Positions 15,697 through 25,028 of a stretch of DNA of 64,000 nucleotides are shown one piece after another. Below the pieces are notes generated by a model that searched no databases, was not told the origin of the DNA, and saw nothing but the letters and a program-made list of their open reading frames with translations. A program made the position numbers and the translations under genes. The DNA is from Chitinophagaceae bacterium. GTDB taxonomy: Bacteria > Bacteroidota > Bacteroidia > Chitinophagales > Chitinophagaceae. The DNA lies in assembly GCA_947454155.1 (NCBI GenBank), contig CANGIT010000007.1, positions 62,001-126,000 of the forward strand, given 5' to 3'. Position 1 is the first letter of the stretch. Each line of letters begins with the position of its first letter.

Positions 15697-17593
15697 AACC
15701 CTGCTTTTCACTTAACTCCAGCCAGCGCATTTCTTTTTCGTCAAGCAGCTGAATGATTTCACTGATGCGGGCCGCCGCTTTTTGCAAAGCCTCAAACCCA
15801 ATATTTTCCGATAACTGCTTTTCAAGTTCTACCTTTTCATTTTGCAGAGCGGGCATTTCCTTCTCCAGGTTTTCGAGCTCGAATTTTTCCTTGAAAGTCA
15901 GTTTTTTCTCTGTTGATTTGGAAGGCTGTGCTTCGGGTTTCAGTTTTTCTTCGGGCTCAGGTTTCATGATTTGCTGAACCTGATTTTCCAGCAACCCTTT
16001 CGATAAAGCCTCGCGGTATTGCGAATAGTTGCCCGGATAATCACGAATCACTCCATCGCCTTCAAAGGCGAACAAATGATCTACCATCCTGTCCATGAAA
16101 TAACGGTCGTGGCTGACGATCAAAATGCAACCCGGGTATTCGAGCAGAAACTCTTCGAGTGTGCGCAACGTCTGCAAATCGAGGTCGTTGGTAGGCTCAT
16201 CGAGCACCAGGAAATTGGGATTGAGAAACAGAATACTCAGCAGGTGCAGTCTTCTTTTTTCACCTCCGCTCAATTTGCTCAAAGGCGTATACTGCTGTTC
16301 GCCGTTGAATCCGAATTTCTCCATAAACTGACTGGCAGAGATTTTTGATCCATCGGCCAATGGAAAAAATTCGGCCAGTGATTTCACATATTCGATGGCT
16401 CTTTTATCTTCTTTGTAATGCAAGCCTTCCTGGTTGAAGTTGCCGAACACCACCGTATCGCCATGATTGATTTTGCCACTGTCGGGCTCCTCCAGCTGCA
16501 AAGCGATTTTTAAAAACGTGGATTTCCCCACACCATTCTTTCCCACCACGCCAATCCTTTCGCCTCTTTTGAAAGTATAATCAAAGCCTTTCATAATCAC
16601 CAGGTCGCCATAGCTCTTGTTCACTTTCTTCATCTCCAGGATTTTTCCGCCCAGGCGGGTCATCTTCACCTGCAGGCTGACCTCACTCACTTCTTTTTGC
16701 TGTTTTACTTTTTCTTCCAGGTCAGAAAAAGCGTCTTGTCGGCTTTTACTTTTCGTGGTACGCGCCTTGGGTTGTTTGCGCATCCATTCGAGTTCTTTGC
16801 GGAAAATATTCTTGTCTTTTTGCAGTTCGCTTTGTTGCACCTCAAGTCTCAGGCTTTTTTGCTCCAGAAAGTAGTCGTAATTGCCTTTGTACACATACAC
16901 TTTCTCATCATCTATTTCCACAATTTCATTGCAAACGGCATCCAGAAAGTAACGGTCGTGGGTAACCAGTAACAGCGTCACTTTTTGCGAACCCAGGTAA
17001 TCCTCCAGCCATTCAATCATGCCCACATCCAGATGGTTGGTGGGCTCATCCATGATCAGCAGACATTTGCCTTCGTGCAACTGGGTTTCAATCAAAGCTT
17101 GCGCCAATGCCACTCTTTTTTTCTGTCCACCGCTGAGGTTGCCCACTTTTTCATTGAGGTGATGAAGGTTGAGTCGGCCCAGAATCTGCTTCATGTCGCT
17201 TTCAAAACTCCAGGCGTTGAGGTCGTCCATGCGGGCCATCAGTTCGCCCAGCAGTTCGTGGTCTTCACTGCCCGATTCAATATACTTCTCGTAAGCTTTC
17301 ACCGCATGTACCACCGGATGGTCCATGGCCAGCACATTGTCCCAGATGGATTTTTCGGGATGAAAGGCCTGCTCTTGCTGCAACATGACGGTTCTGATTT
17401 CCTTATGCACCCAAACCGTACCTGTGTCGGCCGTTTCCATACCGGCGATGATTTTCATCAACGTACTTTTTCCCGAGCCGTTTCGGGCCACCAGGGCTAT
17501 CTTATCTCCTTCCTCAATGTTTAGGGTGATGTTGCGAAAAAGGCTACGGATGCCAAATGACTTGCTGATGTTTTCGATAGAAGCGTAATGCAT
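15695..17593 (-). CDS. ABC-F family ATPase
   Basis: A 632-residue soluble protein with two ABC cassettes and no membrane segment. Cassette 1 has Walker A in ARNGSGKST, signature LSGGQKKRVALAQA and Walker B LLIMDEPTNHLD. Cassette 2 has VVGKNGVGKST, LSGGEKRRLHLL and FLVLDEPTNDLD. The linker (about 240-310) is Lys/Gln/Glu-rich, and a C-terminal Lys/Glu-rich coiled coil (about 560-625) resembles Uup. ABC-F proteins act on the ribosome. I place the start at 17593 (MHYASIENISKSFG); an ATG 13 codons upstream would add a hydrophobic extension foreign to the family. Confidence 0.95.
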   Translation of the reverse strand: MHYASIENISKSFGIRSLFRNITLNIEEGDKIALVARNGSGKSTLMKIIAGMETADTGTVWVHKEIRTVMLQQEQAFHPEKSIWDNVLAMDHPVVHAVKAYEKYIESGSEDHELLGELMARMDDLNAWSFESDMKQILGRLNLHHLNEKVGNLSGGQKKRVALAQALIETQLHEGKCLLIMDEPTNHLDVGMIEWLEDYLGSQKVTLLLVTHDRYFLDAVCNEIVEIDDEKVYVYKGNYDYFLEQKSLRLEVQQSELQKDKNIFRKELEWMRKQPKARTTKSKSRQDAFSDLEEKVKQQKEVSEVSLQVKMTRLGGKILEMKKVNKSYGDLVIMKGFDYTFKRGERIGVVGKNGVGKSTFLKIALQLEEPDSGKINHGDTVVFGNFNQEGLHYKEDKRAIEYVKSLAEFFPLADGSKISASQFMEKFGFNGEQQYTPLSKLSGGEKRRLHLLSILFLNPNFLVLDEPTNDLDLQTLRTLEEFLLEYPGCILIVSHDRYFMDRMVDHLFAFEGDGVIRDYPGNYSQYREALSKGLLENQVQQIMKPEPEEKLKPEAQPSKSTEKKLTFKEKFELENLEKEMPALQNEKVELEKQLSENIGFEALQKAAARISEIIQLLDEKEMRWLELSEKQG

Positions 17594-17718
17594 GGCTGCA
17601 AAGATAAGGACTGCGCCTGCCAAGAAGGCCATGACACAGCAGAATAGAAAATTTCAGTACCTTCGGCATTCTTTTTTTATCAGTATTTTTCGACATAGAC
17701 CTTTAAAGGAAATCCCAA

Positions 17719-20148
17719 ATGAAATTGAAAGTTGTTTTATTTTTATTTGTGCTTTTGGCCATGGCCGGCACCTCACTTCGGGCACAGTCCAACATTTTAG
17801 ATATCAACGATTTATCATCTGTAAAAGTGGACATGCTCAACGATGAGCAAATCAAAGCAGTGAAAAGCAAAGCGGAAGAGTTGAAACTATCCGACGCCGA
17901 ATTGCTCAAGATGCTCACCGAAAGAGGATTGCAGGAATCGGAATCCTTGAAGTTGAAGTCGAGATTGTCGATGGTGGAAAATTCTCCCGTTTTATCACAA
18001 AAAAATCCTGAGGTAAACCAAGAGGATAATAAAAAGAAAAAAACAAACGACAACAAGGTTGAAGAGCGCAAAGACGACATGATGCGCGACAACGACAAAG
18101 ACATCACTGTGTTTGGATCGGAGCTCTTCCTGAAAAACAGTCTGGTGTTTGAACCCAATCTTCGCATTCCCACCCCATCCTCTTACATCCTGGGCCCCGA
18201 CGATGAAATCATCATCAATATTTTTGGTGTCAGCGAAAAGAAATACAATCTGCAGGTCAGTGAAGAAGGAGAAATCTACATCCCCAATGTAGGGCCTGTG
18301 TTTGTCAACGGACTTTCCATCGAACAAGCCACTCAAAAAATCAAACAGAAACTTACTTCCACCATTTACAGAGCCATGGCATCTGGACAAACCCAGCTGC
18401 AAATTACTTTAGGCAAGATCAGAACCATCCGTGTAACCGTCATAGGCCAGGCCGAAAAACCGGGTACCTACACCGTATCCTCTTACACCACGCTTTATAA
18501 CCTGCTTTATCTCTGTGGCGGACCACAGAAAATGGGCAGCTACAGAACCATTGAACTGATTAGAGCCAATAAGCTGAAAAAAACAGCTGACCTCTACTCT
18601 TTTCTGGTGAAAGGCAATCAAACAGACAATGTCTTACTGCAAGAAGGCGACATCGTGAGAATTCCTTATTTCAACAACATGATTTCTATTTCGGGACAGG
18701 TAAAAAGGCAAGGGAAATATGAGATGTTGGATTCTGAATCTGTAAAAGATCTGATGACTTATTGTGGCGGATTTGATGCCATCGCACATAAAAACAGCAT
18801 CACCGATATTCGTATCACCGACACAGGAAAGACAGTGATAGATATCACTGCCGACAAATTTGCCCATTTCACTTTACAAAACGGCGACAGCATTGTGGTG
18901 AATAAAAACCATCAGCGTTTTGTGAACAAGATTACCCTTTCGGGCTATGTGGCACGCCCCGGGCTTTATGAAATCAGCGAAGGACTCGATCTGGAAAAAC
19001 TGATTGCCAAAGCCGGCGGATTGCTGACGGAAGCCTACACAGGACAGATCACCATTTACAGATATTACAAAAACAGAGTGCCCGCCATCCTTTCGGTCAA
19101 TCTCGATTCAGTGCAACTCACCGGACAAAAAGTGTTATTGCAAAGCGACGACCAGGTGGTGGTGAATTCAATATTCGATTTCAAAGACAACATGTATGTT
19201 TCTGTGGAAGGCAACGTGAGAAACCCTATCCGATTCAAGTGGAGAGAAGATCTGAGTTTGAAAGATGTGATACTCGCCGCCGGAGGTATTTCGGAAAAAG
19301 GAGATTCGAGCAAGATTGAGATTTCGAGAAGAATCATCAGCAACGATGGTGGCGCCACCAACGAAAACGAAACTTTCATCACTTCACTCAACAGCAACAT
19401 CGCTTTAAAACCCTTCGATTTTGTGATTGTAAGAAATAAGCTGGGGCTCGTTCCTACCCGTGCGGTGATGGTGGTGGGCGAAGTGAAAGTGCCGGGCAAG
19501 TACATTCTCGAAAAAAGCAATGAGCGCATCACCGACATCATTCGCCGTGTGGAAGGCTTCCGCAATTCAGCCGATTCGGGTATCATCACGATCAGAAGAA
19601 ATGTAGAGTCTGATTTTACCGACAAAGAAAGAGAAAAGATTTTCCAGCGTTTACTCAATATCGACCCCGATAGCATCAGCAACACCATCAACGACGATAT
19701 CGTCAACAATAAAGAACTCATCAGTATCGATCTGAAAGAAATTCTGGCCCATCCCGAACTGGAAGACAATCTGATTCTGGAAGACGGCGACATCATCACC
19801 ATCAATAAAAACAGAAACCTGGTAAAAATATCCGGCGAGGTTTATTATCCTACGGTGATACCGGTAAACCCCACCAAAAACGCCCGGTATTACATTTGGC
19901 AAGCGGGTAACTTTACTTCACTGGCGCGCAAATCGGGCACAGTAGTGGTTTATCCGGATGGTAAAGCGAAAAAGGTAAAACGATTCCTGTTCTTCAGGTC
20001 TTATCCCAAAGTGACTGCCCGTTCTGAAATCTTTGTTCCGCAAAAACAAAAAGACAACAGAAACAAGATGGGTGCGGGCGAATGGGCTGTACTCATTTCA
20101 GCTTTGGGCATCGTATCCAATGTGATCATTTCAGCACTTAAAAAATAA
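17719..20148 (+). CDS. Polysaccharide export protein with multiple SLBB domains (Wza-like)
   Basis: An 809-residue exported protein that opens the polysaccharide locus. After a signal peptide (end near LRAQ, residue 23) comes a charged, Lys/Asp/Glu-rich stretch (about 50-130). Then comes the Poly_export domain (SSYILGPDDEIIINIFG, about 153-170) and repeated SLBB units with motifs of the type VTVIGQAEKPGTY, SISGQVKRQGKYEM, TLSGYVARPGLYEI, VSVEGNVRNPIRF, VMVVGEVKVPGKYIL and VKISGEVYYPTVIP. The last 30 residues include a hydrophobic segment. It is much longer than E. coli Wza, as is normal in Bacteroidota. It should form the outer-membrane export channel with the Wzz-like protein that follows. 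Confidence 0.92.
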   Translation: MKLKVVLFLFVLLAMAGTSLRAQSNILDINDLSSVKVDMLNDEQIKAVKSKAEELKLSDAELLKMLTERGLQESESLKLKSRLSMVENSPVLSQKNPEVNQEDNKKKKTNDNKVEERKDDMMRDNDKDITVFGSELFLKNSLVFEPNLRIPTPSSYILGPDDEIIINIFGVSEKKYNLQVSEEGEIYIPNVGPVFVNGLSIEQATQKIKQKLTSTIYRAMASGQTQLQITLGKIRTIRVTVIGQAEKPGTYTVSSYTTLYNLLYLCGGPQKMGSYRTIELIRANKLKKTADLYSFLVKGNQTDNVLLQEGDIVRIPYFNNMISISGQVKRQGKYEMLDSESVKDLMTYCGGFDAIAHKNSITDIRITDTGKTVIDITADKFAHFTLQNGDSIVVNKNHQRFVNKITLSGYVARPGLYEISEGLDLEKLIAKAGGLLTEAYTGQITIYRYYKNRVPAILSVNLDSVQLTGQKVLLQSDDQVVVNSIFDFKDNMYVSVEGNVRNPIRFKWREDLSLKDVILAAGGISEKGDSSKIEISRRIISNDGGATNENETFITSLNSNIALKPFDFVIVRNKLGLVPTRAVMVVGEVKVPGKYILEKSNERITDIIRRVEGFRNSADSGIITIRRNVESDFTDKEREKIFQRLLNIDPDSISNTINDDIVNNKELISIDLKEILAHPELEDNLILEDGDIITINKNRNLVKISGEVYYPTVIPVNPTKNARYYIWQAGNFTSLARKSGTVVVYPDGKAKKVKRFLFFRSYPKVTARSEIFVPQKQKDNRNKMGAGEWAVLISALGIVSNVIISALKK

Positions 20149-20159
20149 GCGCAGCCAAT

Positions 20160-21227
20160 ATGAGCAACAACATGGAAAATAAAGAAATGGATGCCCATCA
20201 GCAGGCATCGATTGAATCATTGCTGAGCGAGAAGTTCGCCTATCTTAAAAAAAGATGGTGGCTTTTTATCGTTGTTTGTATTGCTTTTGGCGCCATCGGA
20301 TTCATCTACGCTTCGCTGCAACAACCACAGTATAAAAGCCGAATGACTTTTGCTTTGGACGATGGCAGCACATCGGAAAGCAGCATCAGCAGCATCGCTT
20401 CTCAGTTTGGCTTATCCTTAGGTTCGGGCAACAATATTTTTGAAGGCGACAACATCATCGAAATCATGAAGAGCAGAAGGATGATTGAAAACGTACTGCT
20501 TTCGGTGGATACTTTCGACAACCGCTCTTATCGCATGATTGAATATTTCATGAATGCCAAAGGGCGCAACAGCTTCAACCCCAAAATTGCCAACGTTCAT
20601 TTTCCGGCATTTCAAAACCGTTCGTCATTCACTTACCTGCAAGACAGTGTTTTGAAATTGATGTATGAAAAAATGCTCCTGGAAAATATCAATGTGGAGA
20701 AGCCCGACAGAAAGTACAACATCTTCGAAATCAACATCAGCAGTCCCAGCGAAAAGTTTTCCAAAGACATGACCGACAGACTGGTGAACGAAGCGAACAT
20801 CTTTTATACCGAACTCAAAACCAAGAAATCGCGTGCCACTTTAGATGCGCTTGAAAACAGAATCAGTTCCGTGAAAGAAGGACTGTATTCCAGCATTTCC
20901 AGTCGAGCTGGGGTTAAAGACGCCAACCTCAATCCGGTTTTTGAAGCTTCTCAGGTGCCTGTACTGAAGCAACATACCAACATCGAATTGTACAGTGCCG
21001 CCTATGCCGAAATGTTCAAGAATCTTGAGCTGGCTCGGTTTCAATACCTGATCAATACGCCCATTTTGCAAATCATCGACCATGCGGATTATCCAATGCA
21101 AAGAATCAAGATGAGCCGGCTGAAAACAGCTTTAATGCTCGCTTTGCTGTCAGCTGTATTCCTGGCGGTTTGGCTGCTAATCAAGGAACAACGCGAACGC
21201 TATAAAAAAATGAATATCGCCGGCTGA
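20160..21227 (+). CDS. Wzz-type chain length determinant protein
   Basis: A 355-residue inner-membrane protein with the Wzz topology: N-terminal membrane helix (about 36-54, WWLFIVVCIAFGAIGFIYAS), a large periplasmic part with coiled-coil-forming helices, and a C-terminal helix (about 325-345) followed by a basic tail. The PxYKSRMTF-like segment (QPQYKSRMTFAL) after the first helix is the usual Wzz start. It has no tyrosine kinase domain, and no separate Wzc-type kinase is visible nearby. It is 11 bp downstream of the SLBB gene. Confidence 0.88.
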   Translation: MSNNMENKEMDAHQQASIESLLSEKFAYLKKRWWLFIVVCIAFGAIGFIYASLQQPQYKSRMTFALDDGSTSESSISSIASQFGLSLGSGNNIFEGDNIIEIMKSRRMIENVLLSVDTFDNRSYRMIEYFMNAKGRNSFNPKIANVHFPAFQNRSSFTYLQDSVLKLMYEKMLLENINVEKPDRKYNIFEINISSPSEKFSKDMTDRLVNEANIFYTELKTKKSRATLDALENRISSVKEGLYSSISSRAGVKDANLNPVFEASQVPVLKQHTNIELYSAAYAEMFKNLELARFQYLINTPILQIIDHADYPMQRIKMSRLKTALMLALLSAVFLAVWLLIKEQRERYKKMNIAG

Positions 21228-21263
21228 ACCCAACTTTGATTTCAGTATGGTTAAACAACCCGC

Positions 21264-22526
21264 ATGAGTTTATTTGAAAGGTTCAGAAAAGATTATTTCA
21301 ACTACCTCGCCAGCATCATTCTGCCGGCACTGATTACCGCCGTCACCATTCCAGTGCTGAAAACACTCTTGGGCGCTGCAGATTATGGCGCCTTCTCTCT
21401 GCATTACAATGGTGCCTTGATATTTTCCACCATCACCACCGGATGGATCACCCAAAGCATTTCACGCTTCTATCCCATCAGTGACAACAAGCCCCTATTT
21501 GCCCGTAAAGCATTAAGGCTGACGGTAATCTTTCAATGGATACTGATAGCAGTAACGATTCCGGTACTTTATTTTTTTGAAAAAGACATCCTGTTGACTT
21601 TACTGATTGGCCTCAATTTTTTTGTTTGTGCCATTCAGTTTTCATTCATGGTGATTGCACAGTCGAATTTTCTGTCTCGCAAAACAATTTATTCCGAAAC
21701 CATCCGCACCTTGAGTTATTTTTTGGTGGCGCTGGCTTTGTTGAGATTGACAGGGCTCCATTATCTCCATGCCCTTTTTATTGCAGCCATCTTATCCTTT
21801 GCGTTTTCGGTGTTGTACCTGTACATGAAAACAAAATCATTTTTTATTGCAGACCAAAGTGTCGTCACCAACAACAGCGACGAGCCTTCGATGATCAAGC
21901 GGTTTTTCCGCTATGGCACACCGTTATCCCTTTGGTTTGTGTTTGCTTACTTTCTTACTTATATCGACAAGATTTTCATGCGTGAATACCTGGGCGCAGT
22001 TGTGCAAGGCAATTACCAGGCGCTGTTCGACATGCTGTCGCGCGGTTTCACGCTGGTCATCTCTCCTGTTTTGCTAACATTACTGCCCTTGCTGACTGTT
22101 GCTTATCAAGAAGGGAAAAAAGCCGAAATCAATGCCTTGCTGAAAAAAATCATTCTTTTCGAATGGCTCGGTTTCATGCTGGTAACAGTGGCCTACTATG
22201 GATTCGGCGCTTCTCTTTTGATGAAGATCCTCCATGTGCCGGACAGCTCCACCTACAGACATATGGGTTTCATCATCATCGCCGGAACATTCATCTGGCA
22301 GATGGCGATGGTGATCAACAAAACCTATGAGCTCGAGCTGAAAAGCATCAAGATGCTTTATGCAGTGATCATTGCCTTTGGATGTCAGGTGCTGTATTTC
22401 AAATGGGTGGGGCATACCCGCAACGAATTGCTCATTGCCTTTGGTTATCCATTGTCGTCGTTGGCTTATCTGCTGATGATCACTTATGGATTCCTTTTGA
22501 GAAGAATGAAAAGAAAACAATTGTAA
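21264..22526 (+). CDS. Lipopolysaccharide/polysaccharide flippase (Wzx-like)
   Basis: A 420-residue protein with about twelve hydrophobic segments, the fold of the MATE/MOP polysaccharide transport families. The start MSLFERFRKDYFNYLASIILPALITAVTIPVLKTLLG and the TxxTGWITQSISRFYP segment are typical. It should flip undecaprenyl-linked oligosaccharide units across the inner membrane. It follows the Wzz gene by 36 bp and precedes the polymerase gene, a normal Wzx-Wzy order. Confidence 0.9.
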   Translation: MSLFERFRKDYFNYLASIILPALITAVTIPVLKTLLGAADYGAFSLHYNGALIFSTITTGWITQSISRFYPISDNKPLFARKALRLTVIFQWILIAVTIPVLYFFEKDILLTLLIGLNFFVCAIQFSFMVIAQSNFLSRKTIYSETIRTLSYFLVALALLRLTGLHYLHALFIAAILSFAFSVLYLYMKTKSFFIADQSVVTNNSDEPSMIKRFFRYGTPLSLWFVFAYFLTYIDKIFMREYLGAVVQGNYQALFDMLSRGFTLVISPVLLTLLPLLTVAYQEGKKAEINALLKKIILFEWLGFMLVTVAYYGFGASLLMKILHVPDSSTYRHMGFIIIAGTFIWQMAMVINKTYELELKSIKMLYAVIIAFGCQVLYFKWVGHTRNELLIAFGYPLSSLAYLLMITYGFLLRRMKRKQL

Positions 22527-22644
22527 GAAAACGAAACAAGTACTTTATGCTGTTTCAGCCTGTTTGATTTATCTTTAAAATCAACACCAATCAATGCGGG
22601 CTGTTGTTTAAACTGGAAAAAGACAAGTTAGAAAATTATCAACC

Positions 22645-23730
22645 ATGCTTATTTATCTGATCATATTTGCTGTGCTGGTCTTCTTTTCGGCCAATGAGCA
22701 ATATTTCAGGTACAGCAAGTTTGTAGAGTTTCGGGTGCTGATGGTATTGATGCTGTTGCTTTTTGCGGCCTTACGTCCGCCGGGTGGCGATAAGGATTAT
22801 GTGAGTTATCTGATTTCTTTCTCTTCCTTCAAAGAACCTTTGGATTATTTTAAAAATTACACGGAGTGGATTTACTTCGATCCGATGTATTATCTGATTC
22901 CGTCTTTTTTAAAGACCTATGTCAGTCAAAACAATTATGCCATTATCGCCATATTCATTTATGCCATCATCGCACTGAGCTTGAAATTTACCGCCATTAC
23001 GCGGATGTCGCATTTTTTCTTCCTCACCCTGCTGGTGTATTTCTCCAATTTCTTTTTACTGCATGAGATGACACAGATGAGAGTTGGGGTTACTACAGCC
23101 ATATTCATGATGGCGCTCTCATTTCTGAAAGATAAAAATTACAAAGCTTACCTGCTGATGGTGCTGATGGCTTTGTTGTTCCATTACTCCGCCATCTTGT
23201 TTTTGATTCCGCTGATATTCGACAGCACGCATTTCAAGAAGAACTGGTACTGGGCGATGATGGGATTAATTCTAATCATGACTTTTGTAAAAACGGATTT
23301 CATCTTGCCCTTGCTGCGTCTTGACTTTGGCGATGTCAATTTCAAATCGAACAATTATATCGATTATGCCGAAGTAGGATTGTTGCAGGAAACCAACAAG
23401 CTCAACATCAACTTCATCATGAGTTATACCATCACAGCGGCATTGGTATTATTCATCGATAAAATTCAGGAGAAAAACAATTATGCCTATCTGCTGGTGA
23501 AGCTGCAAATACTTTCACTTTTTCTCTTCCAGTTCTTTGCACCCATTGCAGGGTTTGCTTTCCGATTCAGCGAGCTTTTCCTTTGCACGCAGATCATCAC
23601 CATACCTTTCATCGTATACATCTTCCGCAACAGATGGCTGGGCTACGCCATAGTGGTGCTGATTGCCGCAGGTTATCTCTGGCTCAATCTGTTTCACCAA
23701 AAACTGATGCTCGACTATTTCAAGGCCTAA
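22645..23730 (+). CDS. EpsG/Wzy-type polysaccharide polymerase
   Basis: A 361-residue polytopic protein with about ten membrane helices and the EpsG-like opening: two hydrophobic stretches followed by LFAALRPPGGDKDYVSYL, in which the RPxxxDxxxY pattern is characteristic. It should polymerise repeat units in the periplasm. It is 3 bp upstream of a GT2 gene and 118 bp downstream of the flippase gene. The 118-bp gap holds no promoter that I can identify. Confidence 0.85.
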   Translation: MLIYLIIFAVLVFFSANEQYFRYSKFVEFRVLMVLMLLLFAALRPPGGDKDYVSYLISFSSFKEPLDYFKNYTEWIYFDPMYYLIPSFLKTYVSQNNYAIIAIFIYAIIALSLKFTAITRMSHFFFLTLLVYFSNFFLLHEMTQMRVGVTTAIFMMALSFLKDKNYKAYLLMVLMALLFHYSAILFLIPLIFDSTHFKKNWYWAMMGLILIMTFVKTDFILPLLRLDFGDVNFKSNNYIDYAEVGLLQETNKLNINFIMSYTITAALVLFIDKIQEKNNYAYLLVKLQILSLFLFQFFAPIAGFAFRFSELFLCTQIITIPFIVYIFRNRWLGYAIVVLIAAGYLWLNLFHQKLMLDYFKA

Positions 23731-23733
23731 ATC

Positions 23734-24660
23734 ATGCACACGAAACTCCTTACCGATATTGTCATTGTGAACTGGAATGCCGGAAATTATCTGGCTGCCT
23801 GTGTCAACAGCATCATCCATAACGACAACGAACAATTGACGGGTAAAATCATCATTGTCGACAATCATTCCTCAGACGATTCGCTGTCAAAACTTCCCAT
23901 CCACAAAAAAATCATCATCATCCGCAATCCCGATAACAAAGGTTTTGCCAAGGCCTGCAACCAGGGTTTCCAACAATGTACTTCCGCGAATACACTGCTG
24001 CTCAATCCGGATGCACAACTACTGCCCGATACGCTTTCACTTTGCACAGGATACATGCAAAACCATCTGGATACGGACATACTCGGCTGCAGTTTGCTCA
24101 ACGACCAAGGACAAGTGAGCGTCACCTGCGCAAGATTTCCCAAGCCTTATCGTTACCTCAGCGATGCACTCGGCTTGTCTAAATTGTTTCCCCAACTTTT
24201 TACCCCTGCTGTTTTGATGACCGACTGGAACCATTCAACGTCAAAAGAAGTGAATCAAGTGATGGGCGCATTCATGTTCATGAAAACGTCCATATTTGAA
24301 AACTATGGTTATTTCGATGAACGTTTTTTTGTGTACTACGAAGAGCTCGATTTTTCGAAGCGGGTTATAGATGCCGGTGGCAAAATATTTTATAATGCCG
24401 CTATCAAAGCCATTCACAGCGGAGAAGGCACCACGCAATCGGTTAAAGCTTTTCGTTTGTATTTGAGTTTGCAAAGTAGAATGAAATATGCACGAAAACA
24501 CTTCGGCACATTCGGGTTGCTGACCGTTGCATTAAGCACCTATATCATAGAACCTTTCAGCAGAGCTGCGTTCTGTATGCTCAAAGGAGATTTTTCGGGT
24601 GTAAAAAACATAGGGCAAGGATACAAGATGCTGATTTTTGGCGGACCAAAGGACCGGTAA
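23734..24660 (+). CDS. Family 2 glycosyltransferase (rhamnosyltransferase-like)
   Basis: A 308-residue GT-A enzyme. Visible motifs are the nucleotide-binding start DIVIVNWNAGNYL, the VDNHSSDDS loop, NKGFAKACNQG, the metal-binding LLLNPDAQL, and the acceptor region VMGAFMFMKTSIFENYGYFDERFFVYYEELDFSKR with its ED-like base. This arrangement is the WbbL-like subgroup, which often transfers rhamnose or related deoxysugars from dTDP donors. That fits with the rmlA and rmlB genes nearby. It begins 3 bp after the polymerase gene; the 7-bp repeat array starts 9 bp after its stop. Confidence 0.9.
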   Translation: MHTKLLTDIVIVNWNAGNYLAACVNSIIHNDNEQLTGKIIIVDNHSSDDSLSKLPIHKKIIIIRNPDNKGFAKACNQGFQQCTSANTLLLNPDAQLLPDTLSLCTGYMQNHLDTDILGCSLLNDQGQVSVTCARFPKPYRYLSDALGLSKLFPQLFTPAVLMTDWNHSTSKEVNQVMGAFMFMKTSIFENYGYFDERFFVYYEELDFSKRVIDAGGKIFYNAAIKAIHSGEGTTQSVKAFRLYLSLQSRMKYARKHFGTFGLLTVALSTYIIEPFSRAAFCMLKGDFSGVKNIGQGYKMLIFGGPKDR

Positions 24661-24669
24661 ACTTCTGTG

Positions 24670-24879
24670 CTGGAGGCTGGAGGCTGGATGCTGGATGCTG
24701 GAGGCTGGATGCTGGATACTGGATACTAGATACTGGAGGCTGGATGCTGGAGGCTGGATGCTGGAGGCTGGATGCTGGAGGCTGGATGCTGGAGGCTGGA
24801 TGCTGGAGGCTGGAGGCTGGAGGCTGGATGCTGGATGCTGGAGGCTGGATACTGGATACTGGATACTGGATACTGGATA
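24670..24879 (+). repeat. Heptanucleotide array R1, 30 exact-length units
   Basis: By direct parsing, 210 bp split into 30 consecutive 7-bp units with no insertion or deletion. Units are CTGGAGG, CTGGATG and CTGGATA with a single CTAGATA. Variation is confined almost entirely to the last three positions. The array separates the GT2 gene from rmlB inside the polysaccharide locus. The remaining gap (24880-25028) is A/T-rich and holds a -7 element. Confidence 0.95.
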
Positions 24880-25014
24880 AGTTTACAGGTTTTTGATGGC
24901 CAATGATTTTTACAATTAAACAAACAACTAGGCCTTCAACTTGTAAACCCAACGACCTACGAGCATCGGTTAAGTTTTACGTTGTGCATTCTGTATTTTA
25001 CATTTCATATTCCT

Positions 25015-25022
25015 TACTTTTG
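25015..25022 (+). promoter_or_regulatory. -7 element just before rmlB
   Basis: TACTTTTG matches TAnnTTTG and ends only 6 bp before the rmlB ATG (25029). If used, the transcript would begin at or a few bases before the start codon, nearly leaderless. No -33 element is clear in the A/T-rich sequence upstream. Confidence 0.4.
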
Positions 25023-25028
25023 CCTCAT

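Noticed and set aside
24670..24879. CRISPR-like regular repeat pattern
   Set aside because: The units are 7 bp and directly adjacent with no unique spacers, and no cas gene is near.
24581..24952. Minus-strand frame rich in Pro-Ala-Ser-Ser-Ile-Gln repeats, and plus-strand counterparts
   Set aside because: It is the complement of the 30-unit heptamer array and overlaps the end of a well-supported glycosyltransferase gene.
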